Source of the DNA: Planctomycetales bacterium
GTDB lineage: Bacteria > Planctomycetota > Planctomycetia > Isosphaerales > Isosphaeraceae
Length of the DNA: 62,757 nucleotides
NCBI GenBank assembly: GCA_027451885.1
Contig: DAIDHX010000058.1
Span: forward strand, 1-62,757
Direction of reading: 5' to 3'
This document shows, one piece after another, positions 44,513-54,973 of this stretch (positions are counted from its first letter, which is position 1; each line of letters begins with the position of its first letter). Under the pieces are notes generated by a model, which worked only from the letters and a program-made list of their open reading frames with translations, had not been told where the DNA came from and made no database searches. The translations under genes and the position numbers were made by a program.

Positions 44513-45290
44513 GCGACAGTGCTGGACACCCGGTCGTTGGTCTACGACCCCTTTTACAACCGAATTGGTACGGTCTCCAATGGTGTAACGACCTGGACGC
44601 TGTACGACGGCTCGAGTCCGAATCATGGATTTCAGCAGTGCGGGGGACCGGTTCGTGAGCTTCGCGGGCCTGGTGCGCGACAACGTCACGGGCCTGAACC
44701 TGGCCATCGAGCGTGCGGAAAACCCCGCAATCGGCCGCTGGACGCAGCAGGATCCGCTCTCGTTCGCCGCGGGGGATGCGAATCTGTATCGGTATGTGGG
44801 GAATGGGGTCACATCAGGCACTGATCTGTCCGGGTTACAAGAACTATCGTTATATGGCTACGGGGGTTTTCGATTCGGCAATGGCCAGATTATTCCATAC
44901 GCTGGTTTCAATTGGTCACTCACGAGCCCCGGCTGGAGCGGTCCAACGACCTTTGAGTTCAATCCCATTCACTTCTACGATGACGTGCTGATTAATCAAA
45001 ACCCTTATGGGATCAATCCGGGCGTCCTGGGCAGGCCGATTGGAATCACACCATTTAAGCCTGTGCTTCTCCCACCGCTGATAGGGCCGGTCATGTCCGG
45101 TCTTTCCGGTCCGCGCAAGTACCATTGGCTTTATTATCCTGGGCTCCGCTCGCCTGTTTTGGGAGTACGATGCACCGATGGCAGGATCTACCCAACCGAA
45201 AATGGAAGGCCGGTACGGCAGCTTCCGCATCCGACCGTGCCAGGTTACTATCTGGGACCAGGTGAACTCCCGCGTCTCTTCGAGCGCTAA
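44513..45290 (+). pseudogene. RHS module 2: frameshifted and internally deleted RHS core with new tip
   Basis: The first part (VYDPFYNRIGTVSNGVTTWT, then LYDGSSP) matches module 1. An extra A in CCGAATCATGG (about 44622-44632) relative to CCGATCATGG of module 1 shifts the frame. Core sequence continues from 44625 (MDFSSAGDRFVSFAGLVRDN), but about 66 codons present in module 1 (GSGALEVRYL through DETAPG) are missing. The core then runs to DPLSFAAGDANLYRYVGN and changes to a tip unrelated to that of module 1 (LQELSLYGYGGFRFGNG, FNPIHFYDDVLINQNPYG, CTDGRIYPTENGRPVRQLP). The module is broken upstream of the tip; the tip itself is open to its stop at 45290. Confidence 0.75.
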
Positions 45291-45349
45291 GCGACAGTCA
45301 CGAGGTGACGGGATGGAGTCAGAAGCAAACGTAAAAGGAGTATGGATCG

Positions 45350-46006
45350 ATGCGCTGCTTCCCTGGAACGCTCCTACGAGCGGCCGTCCTTGCCGGCTTC
45401 TCCTGCGTTTTCCTCTCGCTTCCCCAACTCGGGGCGCGCTTGCACGGCCGGTCAAGGCCGCGCATCCTGCGAACTTCAGAAGTCCGTCTCATCGCGCCGG
45501 ATGGTCATGTCTCCGGCCTGCTCTCGTGTGCGACTGACTCGTTTCCCTCGCTCTGCCTGAAGACGAGACAGCAACAGGTACGGCTCGGCCTGGGGTTTAC
45601 CAGGGATCGGGAGCCCTCGATCGACCTTTTCGGCGTTGGAGGCCGGGCTGCTCTCAATGTGCTGCAACGCCCTCATCCCGCGTGTATCCTGCTCGCATCG
45701 GACGCACAAGACAAAACCCGAGCGCAGTTCGGGTTGAGCCCTGAAGGATTCGCGGGCGTGGCCTTGCGAAGCTCAAACGCTGATTTCAGCGCATCCTGCG
45801 GCGTGCTGGAAGACGGCACGGCGACTCTACGAATCCGACAGCCTGAGATGCCGTTCTGGACCGGGTTGCGCCTCGCAAGGGACAACAGCGATTATGGCTT
45901 TGTCGTCTTTGGCGTGGAGAACCCTCACGTTCTTTTCAGGCAGCGTACTGGCCAGGACGCGGAATTGTGGCTTCACCAGGGTGAACGCCAATTGCGGTAT
46001 CCGTGA
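45350..46006 (+). CDS. Exported protein with repeated beta-strand pattern, paralogue of 46266-46973
   Basis: A 218-residue protein with an N-terminal hydrophobic segment (LRAAVLAGFSCVFLSLPQLG). The rest is a string of short beta units of the type (R)xxLxLxxxxGxxR: LRTSEVRLIAPDGHVSGLL, VRLGLGFTRDREPSIDLFG, RAQFGLSPEGFAGVALRSS, LRIRQPEMPFWTGLRLAR. AAGGAG is 9 bases upstream of the ATG. The gene at 46266 has the same architecture. Unknown function; perhaps a secreted or lipid-facing repeat protein, or an immunity factor for RHS module 2 by position. Confidence 0.6.
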   Translation: MRCFPGTLLRAAVLAGFSCVFLSLPQLGARLHGRSRPRILRTSEVRLIAPDGHVSGLLSCATDSFPSLCLKTRQQQVRLGLGFTRDREPSIDLFGVGGRAALNVLQRPHPACILLASDAQDKTRAQFGLSPEGFAGVALRSSNADFSASCGVLEDGTATLRIRQPEMPFWTGLRLARDNSDYGFVVFGVENPHVLFRQRTGQDAELWLHQGERQLRYP

Positions 46007-46175
46007 CGTTGCCCCAGCGCCAGATTAAATCAAGCCGCACGATTCCGGTTACTGCGACCAACCCGACTGGACTTTCGCAAGACAATCTCTTCAGCGTGTG
46101 AGCGAAGGCGTTGTTCCCTTCGAGGGGGGACGGTGCGTGAGAGGACAGTGAGTCGGCCGCGCACCTCAAGTAAGA

Positions 46176-46241
46176 CATGCGATGCAAGACCCATGCGATG
46201 CAAGACCCACGCACTTTGAATAGACATGCGATGCAGCACCC
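46176..46241. repeat. Short tandem repeat with 16-base period
   Basis: CATGCGATGCAAGACCC occurs at 46176-46192 and 46192-46208, and a variant CATGCGATGCAGCACCC at 46225-46241, just upstream of the next gene's ribosome-binding site. Confidence 0.8.
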
Positions 46242-46265
46242 AGTGATCTCAGGGGAGGAGACCCA

Positions 46266-46973
46266 ATGACTCTTGAATCGGCAAAGATCGTGGACGTGGA
46301 GAGACTTGACCGAGAGCGACGCGGCTGGAGGCTCGCGTGCGTTCTGTCCTTCCTCGCCAGCCTCGGGCTCGTATCGATCCTGGGAGCGCAAGTGCCCCCG
46401 CCGCCGCAGGACGGCCTCCCCGAGGACGTCGCTGTGAGCGAGCTCACCCTCGTCGATTTGTTGGGCCGGCGCAGGGCCGTGCTCGGCACGGGACTCGATA
46501 ACTCGCCTCACTTCACAATGCTCGACGCTCAGGGTCAGGAGCGGCTTCGCCTCCGCCTGTTGAAGAACGAGTTCCCTTCAATCGCGCTCCTCAGTGACAA
46601 AGGGGTCGAGATGATCAGCCTCTCGATCAAGGAAAAGGATCAGACGGAGCTGAGCTTCAAGGACGCGAAAGGGGTGACGCGGTCGCGTTTGACGCTGGGT
46701 GGAGGGAAGGCCGAGTCGTGTTTCGCGCTCTGCGACGCGGAAGGGTCCGACCGGTGCGTCCTTCGAACCGACGCCAGTGAGTCGAGTAGTATTAGTTTTC
46801 TGGACAAGGGCAGGCGCACTCGCCTCCAGCTCGGTGTCGATCGAGCCGGCGCGGGATTGGACCTGATCGATGGCCAGAACAGGACGATCGCGCGGCTAGG
46901 TGTCACGCCGGGCGGCGAGCCAAGGCTCACCTTGATGCGCGGAGGCGAGGAGAAATCCCTGTCGCTCCCCTAA
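46266..46973 (+). CDS. Membrane-anchored beta-repeat protein, paralogue of 45350-46006
   Basis: A 235-residue protein: a cytoplasmic N-terminus (residues 1-22), one helix (RLACVLSFLASLGLVSILGA), a Pro-rich hinge (VPPPPQDG), then repeated units LTLVDLLGRRRAVLGTGLDN, FTMLDAQGQERLRLRLLKN, ISFLDKGRRTRLQLGVDRAG and LDLIDGQNRTIARLGVTPGG. Each unit follows the pattern hydrophobic strand, D/G turn, R, LGV. GGGGAGGAG lies 5-6 bases before the ATG, a very strong site, so it is probably expressed. Such repeats would form a beta-solenoid-like fold; function unknown. Confidence 0.68.
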   Translation: MTLESAKIVDVERLDRERRGWRLACVLSFLASLGLVSILGAQVPPPPQDGLPEDVAVSELTLVDLLGRRRAVLGTGLDNSPHFTMLDAQGQERLRLRLLKNEFPSIALLSDKGVEMISLSIKEKDQTELSFKDAKGVTRSRLTLGGGKAESCFALCDAEGSDRCVLRTDASESSSISFLDKGRRTRLQLGVDRAGAGLDLIDGQNRTIARLGVTPGGEPRLTLMRGGEEKSLSLP

Positions 46974-47145
46974 TTATTACTCCGTTCACCAATCTTGTCC
47001 GAATCGTGCCGATCGCTCGAGATCGGAATCATGGACACAGGGAAGCTCGTCACACTCGGGTCGGATCTGGCGGCGCCTGGACGCCGTCGTGGGCACCTTG
47101 GGCGAGGACAGAAGCAGACACCCAAGAACGACAGAATAAGGCACC

Positions 47146-47356
47146 CAAGGAACTGGCCGGCGAACTCAGAAACTTTCACTTTGACAACCGAATTGTTACG
47201 GTGCCCAATTGCGTAATGATCTGGACGCTTTACGACGGCTCGAGTCCGATCATGGACTTGAGTGGTTCGGAGGCGCTCGAGGTGCGTTATCTTCAAGCGG
47301 CTAACAGGCCACGCAACGTCGCTCAAAGCGATCGCGTCAAGCTTTATTTTCGCTGA
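47146..47356 (+). pseudogene. RHS module 3: short remnant of the RHS core
   Basis: A fragment with FDNRIVTVPNCVMIWTLYDG followed by SSPIMDLSGSEALEVRYLQ matches the start of the module 1 core (47180-47302), then turns into unrelated sequence and a stop. There is no tip. It is therefore the most decayed of the three modules, at the right edge of the RHS region. Confidence 0.75.
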
Positions 47357-47579
47357 GGCTTGTGATCGAGGAGAGATCTCAGAGAGGCCTGCATCCGGGC
47401 TCGAGCGAACGGGGCGCTCGCGAACGAGATCAGCCGAAGGGCGTCCATCGCGATGGCGCACGGCGGCTGTCTCTTGCCGCGGATTGGTCTCTCGCTTACC
47501 AGGGGCGTTCATTGAGTCGCCGCGAGGACTGCGGGGCGCTGGGGTGGTCCCGTGCGTGCGTGTCTTACTCGCGGGGTTG

Positions 47580-48146
47580 TTACTCGCCTAGTTGCTCGCT
47601 GTTGGGATCAGGCGCGAAGAGCGGTTCGGCGGGGTAAGTAAGCTGCGTGCCATCGACCCGTAAGAACTCGGTCGGCTTGTGCGGCGTGGTTTTGCCCGCG
47701 GCCATGATGTCGAGCACGCTCCAGCCGCGGACCGAGAGTGCGTCGGCGATCAGCCTGCGGTGGCACTGCCAGGGCATGGCCTCCGAGCACATGATCGCGG
47801 TGGGCAGTTCGGCCGCGGTGTTTTCGAGCGAGGCCAGCGCGTCGAGGAATTCACGCGTGGTCATGTGGTCAGCAAAGGCGTTGAAGGCCTGTACGCGCCA
47901 GCCGGTATTGGGAGAGCCTTCGAGACGGGCGCTTCGCCTGCCGCCCATGGCGGGGATGTGGTGATAGGCGATGCCGCGCTCGGCGAGGCTTTGCGCGAGC
48001 GCATCGGCGTTAAAGTGCGGATGGCGGCGGGAGCCGGGGAAGCGCCTGACGTCTGCAAGGGCGCGGATGGAAACACCCTCGAGCAGTCCCAGGAACCGCT
48101 CGAGGGGGTGGTTCGAATGGCCGATCGTCCAGATGGTGCGCGCCAA
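47580..48146 (-). CDS. DUF488 family protein
   Basis: A 188-residue protein. Typical DUF488 features are TIWTIGHSNHPLERFLGLL at the N-terminus, LADVRRFPGSRRHPHFN (the DVR...P.S motif), and the C-terminal CSEAMPWQCHRRLIADAL with two Cys and His. The function of the family is unknown. The start appears to be TTG at 48146, since no ATG or GTG precedes the family N-terminus. It follows the SMP-30-like gene by 16 bases on the same strand. Confidence 0.85.
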   Translation of the reverse strand: MARTIWTIGHSNHPLERFLGLLEGVSIRALADVRRFPGSRRHPHFNADALAQSLAERGIAYHHIPAMGGRRSARLEGSPNTGWRVQAFNAFADHMTTREFLDALASLENTAAELPTAIMCSEAMPWQCHRRLIADALSVRGWSVLDIMAAGKTTPHKPTEFLRVDGTQLTYPAEPLFAPDPNSEQLGE

Positions 48147-48162
48147 GGAACCGCTCGCTGGG

Positions 48163-49206
48163 TCAGAAGCCCTTGCCCCTGGTGGTGAGCTTCACCCGGC
48201 CGATGTACATGTCGGCCGTGATGTAGAGCGTCGATCCGTCGCCGCCCCAGCCGCAATTGGCGGTTGCCTCGCCGGTGTTGAACGTGCCCAGGTGCTTGCC
48301 CTGGGGCGACCAGACCATCACGCCGCCGGGACCGGTGGCGAAGAGGTTGCCGTGTGCGTCGACCTTCATCCCGTCGGGCAGTCCCTTTCTGGTGGCGCCC
48401 AGGCTGGTGACGTCCGCGAACACCCGGCCCTCGCCGAGCGTGCCGTCTTGCTTCACCGGGAAGGCCTTCCAGATCGCCATTTTGGGGTCGGAGTTCGCCA
48501 CGTAGAGCGTCTTTTCATCCGGCGAGAATGCGATGCCGTTGGGGAAGGTCATTTCCTTCGTGAGCAAGGTCACCTTGCCATCCTTCGCCGAGACGCGGTA
48601 GACGCCGTTGAAGTCGAGTTCCTTGGCGGGGTCCTTGTTGAGGCCGAGCAGGCCGTAGGGGGGGTCGGTGAAGTAGAGGTCGCCGTTCGACTTGTAGACG
48701 CCGTCGTTGGGGCTATTGAAGCGCTTGCCTTCGTATTTGTCGGCGATGGTGGTGAAGGAGCCGTCGGATTCGAGCCGGGCGACTCTGCGGTCGCCGTGCT
48801 GGCAGAGCACGAGCCGGCCCTCGCTGTCCATGAGCAGGCCGTTCGAGCCGGGTTCGCCGCCGCGCGCGACCGAGCCGGTGTATCCGCTCGGCTTCTTGAA
48901 GACGCTCACGCCCTTGCCTTCTTCCCACTTGAAGACGGTGTTCATGGGGACGTCGGAAAAGAGCAGGAAGCCTGCCTTGCGATCCCAGACGGGTCCTTCG
49001 GACCAGTCGAAGCCTTCGGCGAGTCGTTCCACGCGTGCGTCCCTGGGGACGAGCGTGTCGAAGGCGGGGTCCTCGCGCTCGATGGTTCCGAGCGTGGGGG
49101 TTTTCTCCTGCGCGGGGGCGGAGGTGGTAACGCTGAGCGAGCCCAGCAGAACGAGGCAAAAGACCTGAGCGGCGTGCACGATCCGGCCGCGGATGATTGG
49201 CTTCAT
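48163..49206 (-). CDS. SMP-30/gluconolactonase-family protein, exported
   Basis: A 347-residue six-bladed beta-propeller with a signal peptide (FCLVLLGSLSVTTSAPAQ). The metal-site motifs are WSEGPVWDRKAGFLLFSDVP, GGEPGSNGLLMDSEGRLVLC, RFNSPNDGVYKSNGDLYFTD, FPNGIAFSPDEKTLYVANSD and GLPDGMKVDAHGNLFATGPG. They fit a periplasmic lactonase acting on sugar lactones. The ATG at 49206 gives the signal peptide; the longer frame to 49662 is not coding. DUF488 follows. Confidence 0.92.
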   Translation of the reverse strand: MKPIIRGRIVHAAQVFCLVLLGSLSVTTSAPAQEKTPTLGTIEREDPAFDTLVPRDARVERLAEGFDWSEGPVWDRKAGFLLFSDVPMNTVFKWEEGKGVSVFKKPSGYTGSVARGGEPGSNGLLMDSEGRLVLCQHGDRRVARLESDGSFTTIADKYEGKRFNSPNDGVYKSNGDLYFTDPPYGLLGLNKDPAKELDFNGVYRVSAKDGKVTLLTKEMTFPNGIAFSPDEKTLYVANSDPKMAIWKAFPVKQDGTLGEGRVFADVTSLGATRKGLPDGMKVDAHGNLFATGPGGVMVWSPQGKHLGTFNTGEATANCGWGGDGSTLYITADMYIGRVKLTTRGKGF

Positions 49207-49333
49207 GGCGGGTTGATCCTGGAGAGTGAAGGAAACGCGCGGACTGGCTGCTGCCGGGCGCGTGCGTTTCGGATATCGAGAGATTAGCCGGGCGGCAGTC
49301 GCGGGGCAACGATCCGCCCGGGCGGCTGGCGGA

Positions 49334-50518
49334 TCACGCTGCGCTTGTGTGAGAGGCGGGCCCAAGCTCGTCGAAGCAGTCGAGCAAGAGCCGGGCAGCG
49401 CGTTCCCAGGTGAAGCGCTGCGCCTGCGCGAGTGCGTGCGCGGCGAGACTCTGAGCGCGATTGTGGTCGTCCAGAAAGCGGTCGATGCAGTGGGCGATGT
49501 CGGCGGGATCGAGCGGGTCGAAGAAGTCGCCGGCGGGGCCGACGACCTCGGGGAGCGATCCGGAACCGCGGCTGGCGAGCACGGGCGTGCCACAGGCCAT
49601 GGCCTCGACCGCGGGCAGTCCGAAGCCCTCGAGCAACGAGGGAAACACAAGCGCGCGGGCATGGCGATAGAGGCAGGCGAGATCCTCGTCGGGCGTGAAA
49701 CCGGCGAGCACGATCCGCGCGCGGGCGGGGGAGTGCTCGGCTGCGTGGCGGATCTCGGACGCCTGGCTGTGGAAGCTGTCGTTCAGGTCGCCCACGAGCA
49801 CGAGACGGGCGTCCCTGTGCTGGAGCCGACCGAAGGCCTCGATCAGCCGGGGCAGATTCTTGTGCGGGCTGGGCCCGCCGACGAAGAGGAGCAGTGGATC
49901 CGCGCCTGGGATGCCCAGGCGGTCGAGGATCGCGCGGGTGCGGGGCGGGTCGCTCGCGGGGTTGAAGATTGGGTCTGGACCTTCGGTGATCACGCGCAGC
50001 TTGCCGGCGGGCCAGCCGGCGTGCTGGGCCAGCATGGCGCGGGAGGCTTCGGAGACGGTGACGATCCGATCAGCGGCGATGCCGGCGACGGCCTCCTTGA
50101 GCCGCCAGGCGAGCCGGCACTTCAGGCTGTCGAACACGAGAGTGGGATGAACATACTGGAGTGCATCGTGCATGACGACGACGATCTTGCCGGCGTTCCA
50201 GGTGGGGAAGTAGCTGTAGGTCGCGGGGAAGAAGAGGAGGTCGAGCCTGGCTTTGGCGGCGGCCCGGCCCATGGCGAGCATGTCGCCAAGCGCGCGTCTG
50301 CCGCCGGCCCTGGCCGCTGCGGCGGGGGCGTTTGAGACGTTCACGACCACGCGTTCGAAGCGGTCGGGGAGAGTGACCGAGCCGTCCGAGGCCGAATCGA
50401 GAAGCATGACGAATTCGTGGTTGGTCTCGGCCTGGGCGAGCGCGTGGGTGAGCTGGCGTGCGAAGCGTCCGAAGCCTCGGCGATTGGAGAGGCAGCCGCC
50501 GTCGATGCCGATGCGCAT
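49334..50518 (-). CDS. Glycosyltransferase family 4
   Basis: A 394-residue GT-B glycosyltransferase. N-terminal acceptor half: MRIGIDGGCLSNRRGFGRFA. C-terminal nucleotide-sugar half: LLLFVGGPSPHKNLPRLIEA, ARLVLVGDLND, then FPSLLEGFGLPAVEAMACGT, the GT4 E-x7-E motif. It has no membrane segment and would act on the cytoplasmic side in polysaccharide or glycoconjugate synthesis. It lies 10 bases after the GT2 gene, so the two form an operon. Confidence 0.92.
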   Translation of the reverse strand: MRIGIDGGCLSNRRGFGRFARQLTHALAQAETNHEFVMLLDSASDGSVTLPDRFERVVVNVSNAPAAAARAGGRRALGDMLAMGRAAAKARLDLLFFPATYSYFPTWNAGKIVVVMHDALQYVHPTLVFDSLKCRLAWRLKEAVAGIAADRIVTVSEASRAMLAQHAGWPAGKLRVITEGPDPIFNPASDPPRTRAILDRLGIPGADPLLLFVGGPSPHKNLPRLIEAFGRLQHRDARLVLVGDLNDSFHSQASEIRHAAEHSPARARIVLAGFTPDEDLACLYRHARALVFPSLLEGFGLPAVEAMACGTPVLASRGSGSLPEVVGPAGDFFDPLDPADIAHCIDRFLDDHNRAQSLAAHALAQAQRFTWERAARLLLDCFDELGPASHTSAA

Positions 50519-50528
50519 GGGGCGATCT

Positions 50529-51677
50529 CTAGGCGCCTGAGCGCCAGCGTGTGAAGGCCGATCGCCTGGCGGCCACCGGCGCGGGGATGGACGGGGCCTT
50601 TGCATCGCGTCGCCGCCTGGGGCTGGACCAGGCCGCCGCGGGCCGGCCGATCAGCGTCCAGTAGCCAAGCGCGAGCACAACCGCCGCCCCGCACGAACAG
50701 TAATAGGTCAGGTGCAAGGGGAGCGCGGCCGCCGCAAAGAACGGTCCTCGCGTCCGCGCGAGAAACCGGAAGAACCGCCGATTGAGCGCCCACACGGCCG
50801 CAACCGCCGCACTTGCCCCCGCGAGCGCCCAGGGAGAAACGAACGCAAGCACGCCGAGCACGAGCGCCAGCCCCGTGAGCGCCACGCAGACCTTTTCCTT
50901 GTGCTTGACGTTGAGATCGGTCTCGACGATGCGGGTGCGCTTTAGCAGGATCATCCAGGGAACGCCCCTGCGCATGACGTCGGTGCGGACCATCTCGAAG
51001 AGCGACCAGGGCTTCATGTGGGTGGCGAGCACGTCCCGCGCCAGCATGATCTTCCGCCCCGCCCGGGTGATGCGGTAGCCGAGCTCAATGTCCTCAATGG
51101 CGGGTTTGGGGTAGAGCCGGGGATCGAAGCCGCCAAACTCGACGAACACCTGGCGGCGAATGGCGCCGCAGCCGGTCCAGAAGGTATGCGCAGGCCGCGC
51201 GTTGTCGCGGAATTCGCCCTGCTGGTGCACAAAATGATGCAGCAGGTTGCGATACTGGCTGACGAGCCCGGGGGCCGTGGGCTGGTCGTCATAGGAGCCG
51301 AAGAGCGCGGCGAGGCCGGGGTCGGTGTCGAAGCGTGCGATCGCGCGTTCGAGCGTGTCCTCGTGGACGAGCACGTCGGCGTCGAGAAAGAAGATGACAG
51401 GCGCTTTGGCCTCGATCGCGCCCCGATTGCGCGCCGCGGCAGGGCCGAGCGGGCGCGCGTTCGTGAGTATCCGTGCCTCAGCCCCGCGAGCAATCAGATC
51501 GGTATCATCGGTCGAGCCGTCGTCCACGACAATCAGCTCGAAGTCTCGATAACTTGACTGCCGCAGCCGACGAAGGCAGCGCTCGAAGTCGCGACCCCCG
51601 TTTCGCACAGGAATCACCACCGCAAGCGACGGCCTCCGCGGCTCCGGGCTCGCCGGACCGGCGGGGACGTCGTCCAT
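50529..51677 (-). CDS. Glycosyltransferase family 2, membrane-associated
   Basis: A 382-residue GT-A enzyme. SLAVVIPVRNGGRDFERCLR and LIVVDDGSTDDTDLIA are the N-terminal nucleotide-binding motifs; FFLDADVLVHEDTLERAI carries the DxD metal motif. EDIELGYRITRAGRKIMLAR resembles the acceptor region ED...R. Two to three hydrophobic segments follow at the C-terminus (VALTGLALVLGVLAFVSPWA, TYYCSCGAAVVLALGYW), then a basic tail. Upstream partner of the GT4 gene. Confidence 0.92.
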   Translation of the reverse strand: MDDVPAGPASPEPRRPSLAVVIPVRNGGRDFERCLRRLRQSSYRDFELIVVDDGSTDDTDLIARGAEARILTNARPLGPAAARNRGAIEAKAPVIFFLDADVLVHEDTLERAIARFDTDPGLAALFGSYDDQPTAPGLVSQYRNLLHHFVHQQGEFRDNARPAHTFWTGCGAIRRQVFVEFGGFDPRLYPKPAIEDIELGYRITRAGRKIMLARDVLATHMKPWSLFEMVRTDVMRRGVPWMILLKRTRIVETDLNVKHKEKVCVALTGLALVLGVLAFVSPWALAGASAAVAAVWALNRRFFRFLARTRGPFFAAAALPLHLTYYCSCGAAVVLALGYWTLIGRPAAAWSSPRRRRDAKAPSIPAPVAARRSAFTRWRSGA

Positions 51678-51980
51678 GATTCACCCTCGCCCGTCTCTGC
51701 CTGACCGCGCCGGAATGCGCCTCCGTCCATGAGATCGCCCGAGCACGGCCAGACGCCATGCAAGACACCGGGTCGCTGGTAATCGGAGGTGTGCGTCAAG
51801 GGAGCACGACCAGGCGGTCCTTGCACGGTCGCGACGTGCGCCGGGCAATCTAGCCGCATCTCCCAGAACTGTCAACGCGGGCCAAACCAATCAGCCCGCG
51901 GCGCACTTCTCCACCCTCATCGACCCTCACCTTGCACCGGGAAAAGCGATTCCGCCTCGATGCCCACGCGCGCGCGTCGA
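51678..51980. other. Intergenic region with a hairpin
   Basis: A 303-base gap between the GT2 start and the BtuF-like stop. CGCGGG (51876-51881) and CCCGCG (51895-51900) can form a hairpin about 80 bases beyond the BtuF-like stop, without a T-run. The GT promoter should lie nearer 51680-51800; nothing specific was recognised. Confidence 0.35.
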
Positions 51981-53913
<1,933 letters not shown>

Positions 53914-54019
53914 GGCGGGCTCCTGGTCGACGGCTCGGCGGGACGAGACGCAACCAGCGCCTGCGCGGGGCGCAAGTAGGTTGCATCGGGTCCTGTACGT
54001 GAGGACGATGCAGCCTGCC

Positions 54020-54150
54020 TGGCCGGTCTTCTGGCTTCGGCCGCCTCAGCGCCTTCCCGCTTTCGCAGTGGCAAGTTGAGCCGAGGTTTTGGGGGCCGTT
54101 ACAGCAGCACGCCTGCCCCGGATTCGCACCGGGTTCCCATGCGCCAAGCA
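54020..54150 (-). promoter_or_regulatory. Cobalamin (B12) riboswitch
   Basis: Read on the minus strand, the leader of the DUF71 gene contains GGGAACCCGGTGCGAATCCG (about 54118-54137), then GCTGCTGTAAC, then the B12 box GCCACTGCGAAAGCGGGAAG followed by GC (54051-54072) and GCCAGAAGACC (about 54026-54036), in the order and spacing of cobalamin riboswitches. A further hairpin (GCATCG/CGATGC, 53983-54011) and a CTGGT able to pair with the ACCAG of the ribosome-binding region may be the expression platform. No T-run is seen, so control is probably translational. The 5' and 3' boundaries are approximate. Confidence 0.93.
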
Positions 54151-54184
54151 GCTTCTCGAGTCGATCGATTCGAGAGCATGAAGT

Positions 54185-54973
54185 CTATCGCCGACCTGTA
54201 TGTTGCTCAAGAGGCCCCGCGCCGGGCGCGGATCGCCCCGGCCGGCTCAGATAGGGCCGGCAGAATTCGAGGAGCGCAAGATCGGAAAGCTCCTCTTCGA
54301 GCGCCTCATGCGAGCTTGAGCCGAGCGAGTCTTCAACCTCACGCAGCAGGAACTTCACAAACCGCTCCCGGGCGCGCAGCACGCTCTGGCGGAACGCGCC
54401 CGCGGTAAGCTGCTTGCCGATCTTGGGCGCGATCCGCTCCGCAAGCTCGGCGGAGCGCAGTTCCGGATGATCCACCCGCGCCTTGAGCACGGCGTGATAG
54501 TTGTTGCCCGTTTCATGATCGTCCTCGCGGAGCATCTTCCAGGCGCGGTCGAGCAGGTGGGTGCGCCAGCTTTCTTCGAAGGCGCGCTCGAAATCCGCGA
54601 GCCCGTCGGAAACCGCCGCCCGGTCCGCGATCTGCGCGCCGGTGCTGGGCCGCTGCCGCTTCTTGCGGTAGTGGTCGCTCACCAGGTTGCGGAGCGCCTG
54701 CTTGACATAATCACGGAACCGGCCCCGGTCGGGATTGCAGTTGCGAAAATCGCCGCGAATCAGCCGGGCGGCGAATTCTTGCTCCAGGTCGGCCGCGGCA
54801 TCCGCGTCGCGGAGCGCGGCAATCAGAAACCGATGAACCGCCCCGGCGTAACGGCTGTGCAGCCGCTCGAGCGCAACCTTGGCCAGCTCAGGCGAGCCGG
54901 AATTCGCGTCCTGGAGCACACCCCAGAGCGTCGAAAGCTGGCTCAGATGCGTACTCTCGCCTTCACGATCCAT
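54185..54973 (-). CDS. ECF-type RNA polymerase sigma factor (planctomycete type)
   Basis: A 262-residue sigma-70 family protein. The region-2 equivalent has AVHRFLIAALRDADAAADLE followed by QEFAARLIRGDF and then FRDYVKQALRNLVSDHYRKK, a typical sigma-2 core. A region-4-like HTH lies near LAERIAPKIGKQLTAGAFRQ followed by SVLRARERFVKFL. The start at 54973 gives a normal ECF length; the frame continuing to 55183 looks non-coding. No anti-sigma gene is adjacent, as is common for planctomycete ECFs that work with Ser/Thr kinases. Confidence 0.8.
   Translation of the reverse strand: MDREGESTHLSQLSTLWGVLQDANSGSPELAKVALERLHSRYAGAVHRFLIAALRDADAAADLEQEFAARLIRGDFRNCNPDRGRFRDYVKQALRNLVSDHYRKKRQRPSTGAQIADRAAVSDGLADFERAFEESWRTHLLDRAWKMLREDDHETGNNYHAVLKARVDHPELRSAELAERIAPKIGKQLTAGAFRQSVLRARERFVKFLLREVEDSLGSSSHEALEEELSDLALLEFCRPYLSRPGRSAPGAGPLEQHTGRR

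Noticed and set aside
54153-54175. Palindrome around TCGATCGA as an intrinsic terminator of the sigma-factor gene
   Set aside because: It is nearly symmetric and well placed, but no T-run follows on the minus strand; it may equally be part of the riboswitch leader.
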